From Chara braunii (taxonomy: Eukaryota > Streptophyta > Charophyceae > Charales > Characeae): a DNA stretch of 23,935 nt. Positions 8,642-18,206 of the stretch are shown piece after piece. The DNA lies in contig BFEA01000027.1 of assembly GCA_003427395.1 (NCBI GenBank), positions 2,363,134 through 2,387,068 of the forward strand, written 5' to 3'. The notes under the pieces are model-generated. The model ran no database searches, had not been told where the DNA came from, and was given only the letters and a program-made list of their open reading frames with translations. The position numbers and the translations under genes were made by a program. Each line of letters opens with the position of its first letter. Position 1 is the first letter of the stretch.

Positions 8642-9227
8642 TTGCATGAAGACGACGACGACAGCGACAACGACAGTGACAGTGATACTGCCGATGAAGA
8701 ATTCCAGTTGCCAAGCCCATGCGCAGCAACGTTGACGGTCTCCAAGAAGGCCGAGAGGAGAACAAAAAGAGAGTCCTGGAGAGTTTGGTGGGGACAACCC
8801 ACTAACAAAAAGAGCAGAGAAAACAACGAATGAACGAACTTAAGACTATACCGTCTTCACCCGAATATAACGCCCGGTCATTATAGTTGTATTTGGCACT
8901 ACTTGTCGCCCAGATATGGCGATAATTACCGAGCATTCTATTCGGGTGAAGACGGTAACGAAGGACGCGAGACAATAAATTGAGGAGTTGAGAAGTGATA
9001 GAAAGAGACACTTGGAGCTTCCTCTGCTGCGGAAACCCTTCAAACCACCAGTACACGCCTCACATCGTCCGCGGGCCATGTCAGAGGCTGAAAAGCGACG
9101 CCATGACCGATTTTTTTTATCAACAGTGTGTCAACGCCAACTTTTCCGGATAGGCGACAAATTTCTTTTCAACAAGGTTAAGGTTGTGTACTGGCGGTTT
9201 AATGACTTCCGCGAGACAAAGGACTAA
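8642..9227 (+). pseudogene. Acidic/basic coding remnant split by a MITE
   Basis: The left part (ATG 8642, stop 8831-8833) has an acidic-serine start, MHEDDDDSDNDSDSDTADEE, and then a basic tail. The right part (about 8958-9227) is a basic, protein-like stretch (LELPLLRKPFKPPVHASHRP) with a later hydrophobic patch and a TAA stop. The 105-bp MITE plus its duplicated TA (107 bases, not a multiple of three) lies between them. Without the insertion the frame of the left part runs into the frame of the right part, with a few stops remaining. This suggests one ancestral coding region, already decaying. I do not recognise the family. Protein-like text continues weakly to about 9360. Confidence 0.35.
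8851..8955. mobile_element. Mariner/Stowaway-like MITE, 105 bp
   Basis: Perfect 17-bp terminal inverted repeats begin CCGTCTTCACCCG (8851-8867) and end CGGGTGAAGACGG (8939-8955). TA dinucleotides lie immediately outside (8849-8850 and 8956-8957), as expected for the TA target of Tc1/mariner elements. Imperfect pairing continues inward for about 20 more bases, so the whole element can fold into one long hairpin. There is no coding capacity. The terminal sequence is not the classical Stowaway CTCCCTCC. Confidence 0.88.
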
Positions 9228-9229
9228 GA

Positions 9230-11071
9230 CCATTGAGAAAGTGCAAGAAACTTTTTGAAGTTGCAAGAGTCTCATAGAGAAGTACACTTTGTGAAATTTG
9301 AAGTTTCCCCTGCTGCAGAAGTCCTTAAAGGGCAAATACTTGCAATGTTTCAGAGTAAAAGTAAGTAGTTCGAAGTTAGAACTCAAAGAGAAGAGTTTGG
9401 AGGAGATCAAGATACATAGTGTTGTTACGTTGTTCTCTACCATGGGGAGCAAATCCAAGGTTAGGATAATAATTTCTGGTGTAATTAAGAGCTTATATGG
9501 ATTAAGTGTATGAAAGAGGGTAATAGTGCAAGCAAAGTATTAAAAGCGATGTTGCAGGCAAAATTATAAGAGTGGAGCCAAGAAGGGGGGAAGTAACCAA
9601 TCTAGTTACTCAAGTTAGAGAAGTCATTGAATAAGATGATGAAACAACATGCTACTTAAGACCAAATTACTAAATGTGGGGGAACTCGTTCATAACCACC
9701 AACGATTTGCCTCAACATGAATCTCTGATTGCATTTGTGTCGGAATGTCATCCCCAAAGATGAATGGGCATGTGCATTTCCGTATTGGTGATTTCAAGTG
9801 GACTGAAGAATACATAAAATGTGCCTAGGCAAAGGGAAGGGGGCAGACAAGAAGTGGTCGTAGCTTTCCAAAGATGGGGATGCAATGCAATCAGTGGAGT
9901 TCACCAGATAGTATTCTCACAGGAAGAGATTGAAAATTGTTGTTAGCGACAACATCTGGAAGGACGATGGAAGCGTGACTGGTGTTTTAATGATGAAAGA
10001 GAGGTCAAAGGACCAATTACTAGCCACCTTTAGAGCGGAATCCAAGTGACATCATGCAATGTACTCCAAAGACATGAAGACTAATATACGCCAAAGACAT
10101 GAAGATTATGTTCCTCCTGAGCGGTGGCTACAAGAGATGCGAGGGAGGTGAAGATGTGGAACTACAAGGGGCACAACTGGAGGACAAGTATCATGACTTG
10201 GAATCGCTCAGAAAGTTGAAAAGGAGGGTAAAGCAGAGAAGAAAAATATATTAACTTAGCACAAAGGTAGATAGAACTATTGACCTCTCAACCCTACCTT
10301 TGATAATATGATATTGAAAGCATATTAGAATGTCACACTGTGTGTGAATTGCACATTATTCACTTTCCCTAAGGACTAGAAAAACAAACCATAGGCTGGG
10401 TGTAAGTTATGAATCTCATGATGCATGTTCTATAAACGCATATTAACGATATATTAGCAAATTATATCATAAGTCGATTAGGAATGTGCGTATGGTGGTT
10501 TGAGAAGAGCAATTTCGAGGGATCGTGTCGTCATGGAAGGATTTACATTTATTTTCTTTGTTTCTTTAAATTAGATTTTTGTTTCTTGCGGACGAGTGAT
10601 ATGTTGTTGAGAAAGACAACCGAAATTGTTATATGGAAGAGATCGCGTCCCCCATTAACCAGACTCCTTTATGCTAAAGCAAAATAAGATTTTCTACTAA
10701 CAAAATGAATGGTAAGAGCAGAGAATTTGTGGATGGTGCCTTCATCTTCGAAGCCTTTAACAAGAAGAGGGGTTCAAGAAGACGCAAAATGAATAATAAG
10801 AATATTCAAATCATCGTACCACCAAACATTGACGTTAAAGACGACAAATGAGGAGGATAATGAAAGGGCGTTCTTGGGTTCCTTGTTGAATATCCAATCA
10901 TGTTTTCCTAACATTATTACTACCCACCTAATGAAAAATGACATTAAGCTGTGATCATCAACATTTTATATACTGTATGTAATAAAATCCCAATTAAGTA
11001 AGAGTTTGTTGATACAATAATCCTACTGAGAATTGAGATGTTTCAGATCTCTGCAGCGAAAAGGACATGAC
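9230..11071. other. Gene-free stretch with weak coding traces
   Basis: No frame longer than about 70 codons looks genuine. Short protein-like fragments appear on the plus strand between about 9690 and 10250 in alternating frames, consistent with an old, heavily mutated coding region. A direct repeat CCAAAGACATGAAGA occurs at about 10066 and 10091. No terminal repeats or RNA genes were seen. Confidence 0.4.
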
Positions 11072-11326
11072 TTATTTCATGCGTAGAGCATGTATGAAAA
11101 ACATGACCTTATTGTTTGACCAGACATATTTGTAACTTGGTACATGATATCTCCAGACACCTAAAGCGAATAGCGGGCCTCGCGTGACGCCCTTCGCGAG
11201 CCCAGGAGACACCGTGTGGGGGGCAAAACCGAGCATGTCATGCACGAATCGCAAAGCGTTTCCTTTTTCCGCCAGGCTGCCGTCGAGGCAGGGCTGGCGA
11301 CCACATATGTTTGAATACAAATACAT
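11072..11326 (-). other. GC-rich island with an 84-codon open frame, unrecognised
   Basis: Between about 11158 and 11310 the base composition jumps to clearly GC-rich within very AT-rich surroundings. The minus strand reads through it as an open frame including RQPCLDGSLAEKGNALRFVH and FAPHTVSPGLAKG. The abrupt change suggests inserted DNA (organellar, or a fragment of a GC-rich gene) rather than local sequence. I do not recognise the peptide and see no flanking duplications. Confidence 0.25.
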
Positions 11327-11454
11327 AGCTCAACATAGCTCAGCCCAAGCACCAACACTCACGGCAGGACGTTAGCACGTTTTCAACTTTCGATACATGC
11401 ACAAAATTGTCAACACGTGCGTGGGTAGTTTTAGGTTTTTCTATTCGTTTTAAC

Positions 11455-11779
11455 TCTTTTTTTTTTTTTTTTTTTTTTTTTAGAGCACGGGCTAGTAAGC
11501 ATGTACGTTCAAATACAGGTATTAGGGTGTTTTCCACTTTAGATGTGATCTGTGGCAGATACATGCACAAAAGTATCAATGTGTGTGGGCAGTTTTATAC
11601 TTTATTTATCGTTTCAGTTTCCTTTTTTTTATTTTTATTTTTGAAAAAATCGTTTTGTTTTTTTTCTTATTATTTTGGCTTCCAGCCATAAGTGTATGGC
11701 AACAAAAGATAAAAAGGGGGATATAAGAGGCGTAATTGGAAGAAGAGTGATCTACATTTGGGGGGGGGGGGGGGGGGGG

Positions 11780-11811
<32 letters not shown>

Positions 11812-11824
11812 AAAAAAAGGGGGG

Positions 11825-11868
<44 letters not shown>

Positions 11869-11893
11869 GGGAGAGATGGGGGGGGGAGGGGGG

Positions 11894-11934
<41 letters not shown>

Positions 11935-11935
11935 A
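11455..11935. repeat. Homopolymer block (T, then G/A runs)
   Basis: A T run of about 25 at 11457-11481 is followed at 11760-11933 by an almost pure purine block of alternating long G and A runs, including about 35 consecutive A. All proline, lysine, phenylalanine or glycine-rich frames here are artefacts of the runs. Such sequence is prone to polymerase and assembly error, so its length and base order should not be trusted. Confidence 0.95.
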
Positions 11936-13013
11936 CAAAAAAACATGCAAAATACCACAAATTTCACAAAGACGATGGGCAAAAGTTAGCGTCAAATAGA
12001 ATATCTCGCCCAAAGTTTCAAACTTGGTAGGGCAGAAAAAAATGTATGTACCTAACAAAAACGCCCAATTTGGTACAAGTCCCCACTAATTGAATGAAGT
12101 CGTAACGTTGCAAATTCTTTTTTTTTTTTAATAACGACATAATTTGCATAAGTCATATAACACCATTCCGAAGATTCTCTCACCGTCTTTATGATGTATA
12201 CCTTGCAGGCTATGTTTTATTCGAAGATAAGTAGAAGGGATTTGGTTGCCCCAAAAGATTCGAGTTTCCCTTTTTAAATTACCCATACTTAGCCCAACTA
12301 TCGGTCGTGGAAAAACATAAAGTATAAATGTTTTCACTTGGATGAATTTAGGCGCTTTTGTAACGGCGTGTACGTTTCATAAAGTTGTGGGTTGCTTACT
12401 GGCACGACTTTAGGAAGTATTAGTGGTTATGAAAAAAAAAGGAAAATAAAACATTAGAATTTCATCTTCTTGTAGCTAACTGGAAAACTTAAGTGGGTGA
12501 TGACCATAATAGAGAAGAACATTCATGATAGGTAGGAGACAACCAGTAGGATTAATGCCAAGTGGTGCAATGTTCAAGTTCTAAAGGTACACTACCGCAC
12601 GATAGCAATCACTTCGTATGCATATGCACACACAAAAATTCACTCGCAGTCACTTTGAACAATGTAGAACATAAAAGAGAGAGTGAAATTCAATGAGAGA
12701 TATCCTTCAACATCAATACGGCCCCCGACATGTTTTGTCCAACACTGTTGAACTCTTTAAAGGGGTTCACCACCCGCCCTCACCCCTTGACTTCCATCCT
12801 ATTAGCCCCCTAACCCAACTCCTTTTAGAGTCTTCATTAATAGGCTACTTCATGTCCACGATTATATCCTCCCGATACTGTGAGGCAACATTGTTGCCAA
12901 CAAGACCTCAAAACTTATTATAGTCCCTAGTTGAGGAAGTCTTTTGAACCTGGTTCAAGCAGTCCTTGTGATTTGACCTCTTCCTATGAAATTTATCAGG
13001 TACTCAATACATA
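11936..13013. other. Gene-free stretch
   Basis: AT-rich, with no frame I would call a gene. A 76-codon plus-strand frame (12693-12923) is Pro/Leu/Ser-rich, with no recognisable motif and no supporting context. Confidence 0.4.
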
Positions 13014-13020
13014 ATTCATA

Positions 13021-13370
13021 TGTTCATTTTATCATACAACTACTGAAGTCAAAGTTATTTGTTTGACACCTCATCTAGTAAAATAAACATAGTTCGGATG
13101 TCCATTTTATCATACAACTTTGAAGTGAAGGTTATTTGTCTGACACCTCATCTAGTAAGATGAACAAAAGTTCAAATATAGTCCAAACATTCCCTAAATG
13201 TCTGTAATTTTAATCGTCATCTAGTCGTCGAACATTCCATCAATGACATGTGACCTAAAAACACATAATAGAACACGACATGTGACCTAAAAACATCTTC
13301 GAAGATTCATTTTATTACACAATTATCGAAGTCAAAGTTCTTCATTCGATACCTCATCTCATAAGATGAA
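13021..13370. repeat. Three-copy direct repeat
   Basis: Three related copies (about 13021-13085, 13099-13165 and 13304-13370) share the order CATTTTAT, ACAAC or ACAAT, GAAGT, AGTT, GACACCTCATCTAGTAAGAT or close variants. Copies 1 and 2 are adjacent. Copy 3 follows a spacer that itself contains a duplicated ACATGTGACCTAAAAACA (about 13247 and 13279). Non-coding, of unknown origin. Confidence 0.75.
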
Positions 13371-13459
13371 AAAAAAAAAAAATTGTCTAAACATACCAAA
13401 AATCTTGACAATCTTAATTGTGGTCAGCTTGTTGTTTGACTTTCTATCAATACTATGAG

Positions 13460-13832
13460 CTGCGTAGCACGGCGAACGTGTTTGGGCCCCTTCATGTTCG
13501 CGCGATCGTTTTCGCACGTTCGCCCGATCAGCTAGCGAACATGTTCGGGCGAACATTTGTTTTTCCGTAAAAAAGTAAAATAAAATAAAATAAAATATTT
13601 TTCGGTTTTTTATTTTTAGTTCATGATTAGTTACGAATTTGAACATGACTCCAAGGTAAAAGTTGCTTGTAATATTATGTTACATAAAATATATTTTTTC
13701 CAGATTTTTCTAAGAACTATTTTTTTTTTTTATAGATTTTTTATGTTCGTGTTCGGAGGGTTTTAGGCGCTTGTTCGCGTTCGGGCGAACATGTTCGCGT
13801 TCGCCTCCGAACGCGAACACGGTGCTACGTAG
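13460..13832. mobile_element. Second hAT-like non-autonomous element (373 bp) with GTTCGCG subterminal motifs
   Basis: Terminal inverted repeats CTGCGTAGCAC (13460-13470) and GTGCTACGTAG (13822-13832) match at 10 of 11 positions. Outside them lie ACTATGAG (13452-13459) and AGTATGAG (13833-13840), an 8-bp target duplication with one mismatch. Both ends carry dense GTTCGCG, GGGCGAAC and CGAACATG motifs in both orientations (about 13472-13557 and 13744-13820), and the core is AT-rich with T and AAAAT runs. It has no coding capacity. The architecture is the same as the element at 5817-6421, but the termini and motifs differ, so it is a separate family. Confidence 0.8.
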
Positions 13833-13840
13833 AGTATGAG

Positions 13841-14407
13841 TTAGAATTGATAATACATAAAAAAAAATAAGAAACATGACCGAGAAACATCTCCTATCAC
13901 ATCACCAGTAGTTACACAACAGTATAATGTTAGCTTTTAAATGAAAATACTATATCAAACACACGTAACACTACATACGAATACAAAACCAAAGTCCATA
14001 AGAGTACATTTGTCATCTATCAGCATAATTGTCATCATGTTCAACACCAAGTTTCTATCATGTGCGAAGTTACGAATCTCTTTGAGGGAAAAAAAAACAC
14101 GAATTTGAACATTCTCTCCGTATAGCCTCTTCGACTTATTTTTAATTTTATCGCCAAACTTTAACTTTGCGGCCTTGGATATTCTTAAATGAATACAAAC
14201 AAGTGTATGCTCGTCGGATACGAGCGGAGACCGAGAGGGGTTCGGGAGGGAAATAAATTGCTCTATATTTTCAAGTTTCGGAGTGTCATGAAGCGGCACA
14301 TAAGGAAGGAAAAAAAAACATAAAACGAGCATGGGCGCCTATTCTCACTATAGCCGCTTGAATTGGGGCCACTTCTAAAGCGAAATCCATGATATGTAAA
14401 TGTTGCA
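13841..14407. other. Gene-free stretch
   Basis: AT-rich. A 125-codon minus-strand frame (13955-14332) has plausible mixed composition but no recognisable motif, and its hydrophobic start reads like translated T-rich DNA. I would not call it a gene without transcript support. Confidence 0.35.
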
Positions 14408-14945
14408 TCCACTACTCACCAAATGTGCAAAATAAGAGTGAATCTTTTGTTAGAACATGGTAGGATACACTGCCATATTTTTTGTTTTGAGTGCATGTTG
14501 TAAGTAGTGGAGCGAGACCCTCAAATGCGAGTTTGTATCTATAGATTCATTTTATTTTATTTTCCTGGGAAGTAGGCGCTCTCCACAGCTGACCAAATAT
14601 GCAAAATAAGAATGAATTTTCCCCTAAAACATGGGAGAGTATACCACCATGTTATTTGTTGTTGCACGAGGCCATATAATGGTACGTGATTGATACTAAT
14701 GGTCCTGCTTCGGTACTCACCATTTGCACAAAGACAAAACATATGGTGTGTGTATGTTTTCATATTCTAGGAGCACATTCATTCTCGTTTGGCACATATG
14801 GTGAGCAGTGGAGGACCTGAGTGCATCACAACCTTCTATTGGCCTTGCTCCAGTACACACCAAATGTGCAAAATAAGAATGAATCTTCCACAAAAATATG
14901 AAACCATACACCACCACGGTTTTTGTTTTTTGTGCGTATGGTGGG
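14408..14945. repeat. Array of four palindromic units (MITE-like)
   Basis: Four copies of a unit of about 90-104 bp lie at about 14408-14511, 14589-14682, 14716-14805 and 14856-14945. Each begins near CACCAAATGTGCAAAA and ends near TTTTGTGCRTATGGTG, so each is itself an inverted repeat. In the first copy the complementarity extends to TCCACTACT (14408-14416) and AGTAGTGGA (14503-14511). The third copy aligns best in reverse orientation to the fourth. Spacers also share sequence, for example GCTYCRGTAC before copies 3 and 4, so the repeating unit is longer than the palindrome. Non-coding. Confidence 0.75.
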
Positions 14946-15290
14946 CGGAGTATCTTTCCATGTTCCTAGTGGCAGACCCATTCTCATTTTGAACATTCGA
15001 TGAGTTTGGGCTCCTCGTGAGAGTTGGACGACATTATGGGAGCAAAAACATCTTGAACTTAGAGAGGAGATTTACTAAAACAAAAATATAGCCCAAGCAT
15101 CAAACCGCTAGTACCTTTCTCAGCTATCAGTGCCGAGCCTAAAATGAACATGCGCGCCAAAAAAAAACAAAGCACCGCACACCTTTTTTTTGTCAGTGTC
15201 ACCAGCCCTTTCCCGTCGGTAGTGCCGAACCCGCCCGCCTCCCGTGTTAATCGGCGACCATTTGTTTTTCAAGTGGGGGAAGGTGCTAGT
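14946..15290. other. Gene-free stretch
   Basis: No supported gene. A 92-codon plus-strand frame (15144-15422) runs into the long direct repeat and has no motif I recognise. Confidence 0.35.
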
Positions 15291-16100
15291 GGTTTAATTT
15301 CATTTATCAACTACATCGGAAGTAAAGCATCCTCACAGCACACCCATTACAACCCTTCGACTCCTCTGCTCAAGTTGCGGCGAGTTGAACACCACGCACG
15401 ATTATATACCATTCTACTCTAAGATTTATTGTGAAGTGTGCTCCCAGTAACTAGGTGTGAACTAAAAAATAAGTTAAAATCTAAATTTAAAAACCAAATA
15501 AGTTAAAACTTAATAGATAAATACACCTCTAAAAAGTATTGCAAAAAGCGATTGAAGGAGTGAAGTCATTAAATTTATCGGATACAAAGGGTTATGATTG
15601 AGGCGTAATCTACTTTCGCTCGTGCCCTCGGTATGTGTTTCACGCAACTCCATTCGTCCTAATTCGAATCTACCTACCATCTCGAGTTGTCGGCTTCAAT
15701 AGTCCGTCCCTATATCGCTCAGTCGCGTGTAGCAAAAAATAGCATTTGATTTAAATTTATTAAGCATTGTCCTTGAGAGAAATAATTTTTTTTTTTGAAG
15801 TCTTCAAGTGTTAGCATATATAATCCTAATAGCATATCTTGACTAGGTAACGTAATCGGATTGTCTGTCGCTGGAGATAAAAGATTGAGATGAGAAATCA
15901 TAATTAGACGTGCTTAATTTTAAGTTATAAGAATAACAATTATAAGAATACAATTAAAATTTTCTTCCATATTTATCATTAGAATAGTATAGCAATTATT
16001 TCGTTGTCGGTACCCGGTTAGCACCATTTGGGGTATAAATTTGTTGTTGTGTTGTAGAGGTACCATTTTCATATGTAGAGTTTCCCGAGTAAATCGCCCA
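15291..16100. repeat. Long direct repeat, copy 1 (candidate diverged LTR), with an internal insertion
   Basis: This copy aligns in order with 21055-21584. Shared landmarks are ATCAACTACATC, CATTACAACCCTTC, GATTATATACCATT, CTAAGATT, GTTGTCGGCTTC, GGGGTATAAATTTG, GTTGTGTTGT, GAGGTACC, TTTCATATGTAGAGTTTCCC and TAAATCG. An AT-rich segment of about 270 bp (roughly 15729-16000) is present only here and is a later insertion or a loss in the other copy. TATAAAT at 16034-16040 is conserved in both copies about 65 bases before the end, the position expected of an LTR promoter. Both copies end in CA (16100). Confidence 0.6.
16034..16040 (+). promoter_or_regulatory. Conserved TATA-like box in repeat copy 1
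   Basis: TATAAAT within GGGGTATAAATTTG is kept identical in both long repeats (21518-21524 in copy 2), although the flanking sequence has diverged. This is the only positional hint of an LTR-type promoter. No transcript start can be seen. Confidence 0.35.
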
Positions 16101-17280
16101 GTATTGGTCAGACCCTCCCTTCCTCCTTCACTACCAGTCCAACTCTTTTCACAAACAAGAAGCTAGGATACTCTACAAGACTGAACTCGCGATGTAAAGT
16201 CACAACGGTGATCAATAGCAATGCCTTAGATGTTGGATCACACTAATATGTGCTTTTATGTGATATATGGTGCCGATAATAGTAGCAACTTCTCTGTTTA
16301 GTCGATCCAAAAGAGTTGTATCTGTTGGTTATCTTGAATCTTGGTTCCTCATTCTTTCATATTTTGTCACCATTCTTAAACTTAGGTACTGCAATTACAT
16401 TAGCCGCATTCTCAATCACAATTATTTTCATCTCGAAAAATTCGACAACATTATTGTCATTGTCAATCCTTTCCATAATCAAATCCTCGTTATAGAATTA
16501 TCTAATTCTGTCAAGATTGTAATGTACCTTATTGTATCCTATGCTTATTCTTTTCGCGCACCACGTTAGAATCAACAGATTGTCAATAAATCTTCGACCA
16601 AACATCAAACTTTTTTGTGACCCAAAAACTTTGTAGGTAAATCATGTTCACCCTTCATGCACACTCTGCATGTTAGAGAAGGATTCGCATGACCACCCAT
16701 ACGGATTCCTTTCTTTTGAAAAATTCCGTCTCCTCTTAAAAACGAAAAAAATTGAGAAGAAATTTGAACAGAAACAGTACCTCCGTAAGTTGCACTGATA
16801 TTTTACCCTCCTCCACGAACTTGCCCAGTCGCGGCCCTTTAACGCAGCCCCAATATTTGTATTTGTCGCATCGTTCATAAAAACATACAACTACAATTTT
16901 TTACTTAATTGTATTGTATGATTCTCAACATTTCCTTGAGATCACATGTTTTTATCATGACCGTCGTATCTTCGCCCATTGCTTAAAGTTCCTTGGTGGT
17001 CTATATCCATGATTTCAACTTATTTGTTGCATTCATGTTAAAGTAATACATTCTTGTAATTCTAATAATCAGGTGTCAGACTTTAGCTGAGATTTTAGAT
17101 ATTGATCACATCAGGCTTTGATACGGAGGAAAAATTTACCCTTTCGTATCCAAATAATTTTATTCACTCGTAGTGAACTCATCGAGTACATCCATCATTG
17201 TTCCATTTTGCCCCACGATCTAACTACAACTTTTTAAAATCATTTTGCTTCTCATGCAAATATAACATTCAAATAGCCAG
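16101..17280 (-). pseudogene. Heavily decayed minus-strand coding traces
   Basis: The minus strand gives short protein-like blocks in shifting frames (for example an 80-codon frame at 16648-16890, and HEKQNDFKKL near 17230), interrupted by many stops. I cannot assign a family. It probably continues the decayed region at 17864-20715. Confidence 0.25.
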
Positions 17281-17465
17281 ATTAGTTCTCAGCATAGGAA
17301 GTTCATCGTTTTCTGGGCAATCAATACTGACAGCTTCCTCTATCAGTTTTGGCTTCAACTTTCGAGATGGGACGCCAAATTAGTTCTCAACATAGGAAGT
17401 TCATTGTTTTTTTGTCAATTAATGTTATTCTCAGTTTTGACTTCCACTTTGGGGATGGGACGCTG
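17281..17465. repeat. 98-bp tandem duplication
   Basis: 17281-17378 and 17379-17465 share ATTAGTTCTCARCATAGGAA at the start and CAGTTTTGRCTTC plus GATGGGACGC at the end. On the minus strand, copy 1 is open and protein-like (PSRKLKPKLIEEAVSIDCPE), suggesting that a coding segment was duplicated and then decayed. Confidence 0.75.
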
Positions 17466-17862
17466 AACCCGTTGTCCAACTGGTGATAAAATTTTCAATT
17501 CATAAGGGACGCTGGACCCGGTTCCCAGCAAATGCTGCAGGGGGAGGGAGGAACTAGCGTGCAGCTGCGTATCTGGCGTCGAATGCAGGGTGAAGAGGAT
17601 CCCCCTCCCCCCCAAAATCCTGCTCAGTTCATCCCCTGGATCGCAGGGCAATCAATGCTAGCAGGAGCTCACCACATTTCAGAGGCACTCAAAGTTCCAT
17701 CTGTGTAAGGGACGCTGGACCCACTTTCCAGCAGGTGACGCTCCCCACCAATAGATGGAGCCTCTCCCCAGGTGCTAGTGGTGTCTGCTCTTATCAGCAC
17801 CACTAACACTGGCGGGGTTGTTATGGTAAAANAAAAAAAAAAAANAAAAAAAAAAAAAAAAA
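17457..17862 (+). mobile_element. Cluster of three retroposon 3'-tail motifs ending in poly(A)
   Basis: The motif AAGGGACGCTGGACCC occurs at 17504 and 17707, with a weaker form (GGGACGCTGAACCC) at 17457. Hairpin arms GCTGG and CCAGC pair at 17511-17515 with 17525-17529, and at 17714-17718 with 17728-17732. After the last copy, GCTCCCCACCAATAGATGGAGC matches the segment that follows the motif at 7900, and an A run (17828-17862, with two N) follows. This looks like two or three nested or tandem retroposon tails in the plus orientation, opposite to the decayed coding sequence around them. Confidence 0.5.
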
Positions 17863-17863
17863 T

Positions 17864-18206
17864 TAGCAGGCTTCACATACCTCAGACTCTCATTAGATGT
17901 GACCATGATGCCTTCGCAAAAAATCGTTGGACATTCATTCAAAGTATCCTCGCGGTTTTTATCCATAGGTGATATGACTAGTCCGTCAAAGGGACCTTTA
18001 ATCCCTTTCACGTACTTAATAAGCATACAATCAATGTGAATTGGCATGATTTGTTGATCTTCATGGGATAGGCGTACCATGTTCAAACGAAGTCAAAACT
18101 CTCGTAAGGAGATTAACAACTCTTTCATAGGTTGCAAGTATTCCGTAAATTCATTAATTCTCCCAGGGCGTGGCGCATTCCTATAATTATAAAGAAAATG
18201 GTGAGT
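17864..18206 (-). pseudogene. Unrecognised coding remnant, one frame with a single stop
   Basis: The minus strand is open for about 110 codons in one frame, interrupted only by a TGA (after LLISLREF). It has balanced, soluble composition with recognisable sentences such as NAPRPGRINEFTEYLQPMKE, HIDCMLIKYVKGIKGPFDG and NECPTIFCEG. It is cut on its 3' side by the poly(A)-ended retroposon tail at 17457-17862. I do not know the family. The length of open, balanced sequence makes chance unlikely. It may be part of the same ancestral gene or element as the Myb/SANT-like remnant upstream. Confidence 0.45.

Noticed and set aside
8235-8826. Minus-strand Ser/Leu/Phe-rich frames up to 178 codons, looking like membrane proteins
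   Set aside because: They are the antisense of a purine-rich, charged coiled-coil sequence on the plus strand; the hydrophobicity is an artefact.
11606-12058. Proline/phenylalanine-rich frames and a glycine/lysine-rich plus frame
   Set aside because: Pure homopolymer translation of the G/A block.
13014-13370. Possible CRISPR array
   Set aside because: Three diverged, unevenly spaced copies without unique spacers, in a eukaryotic repeat context.
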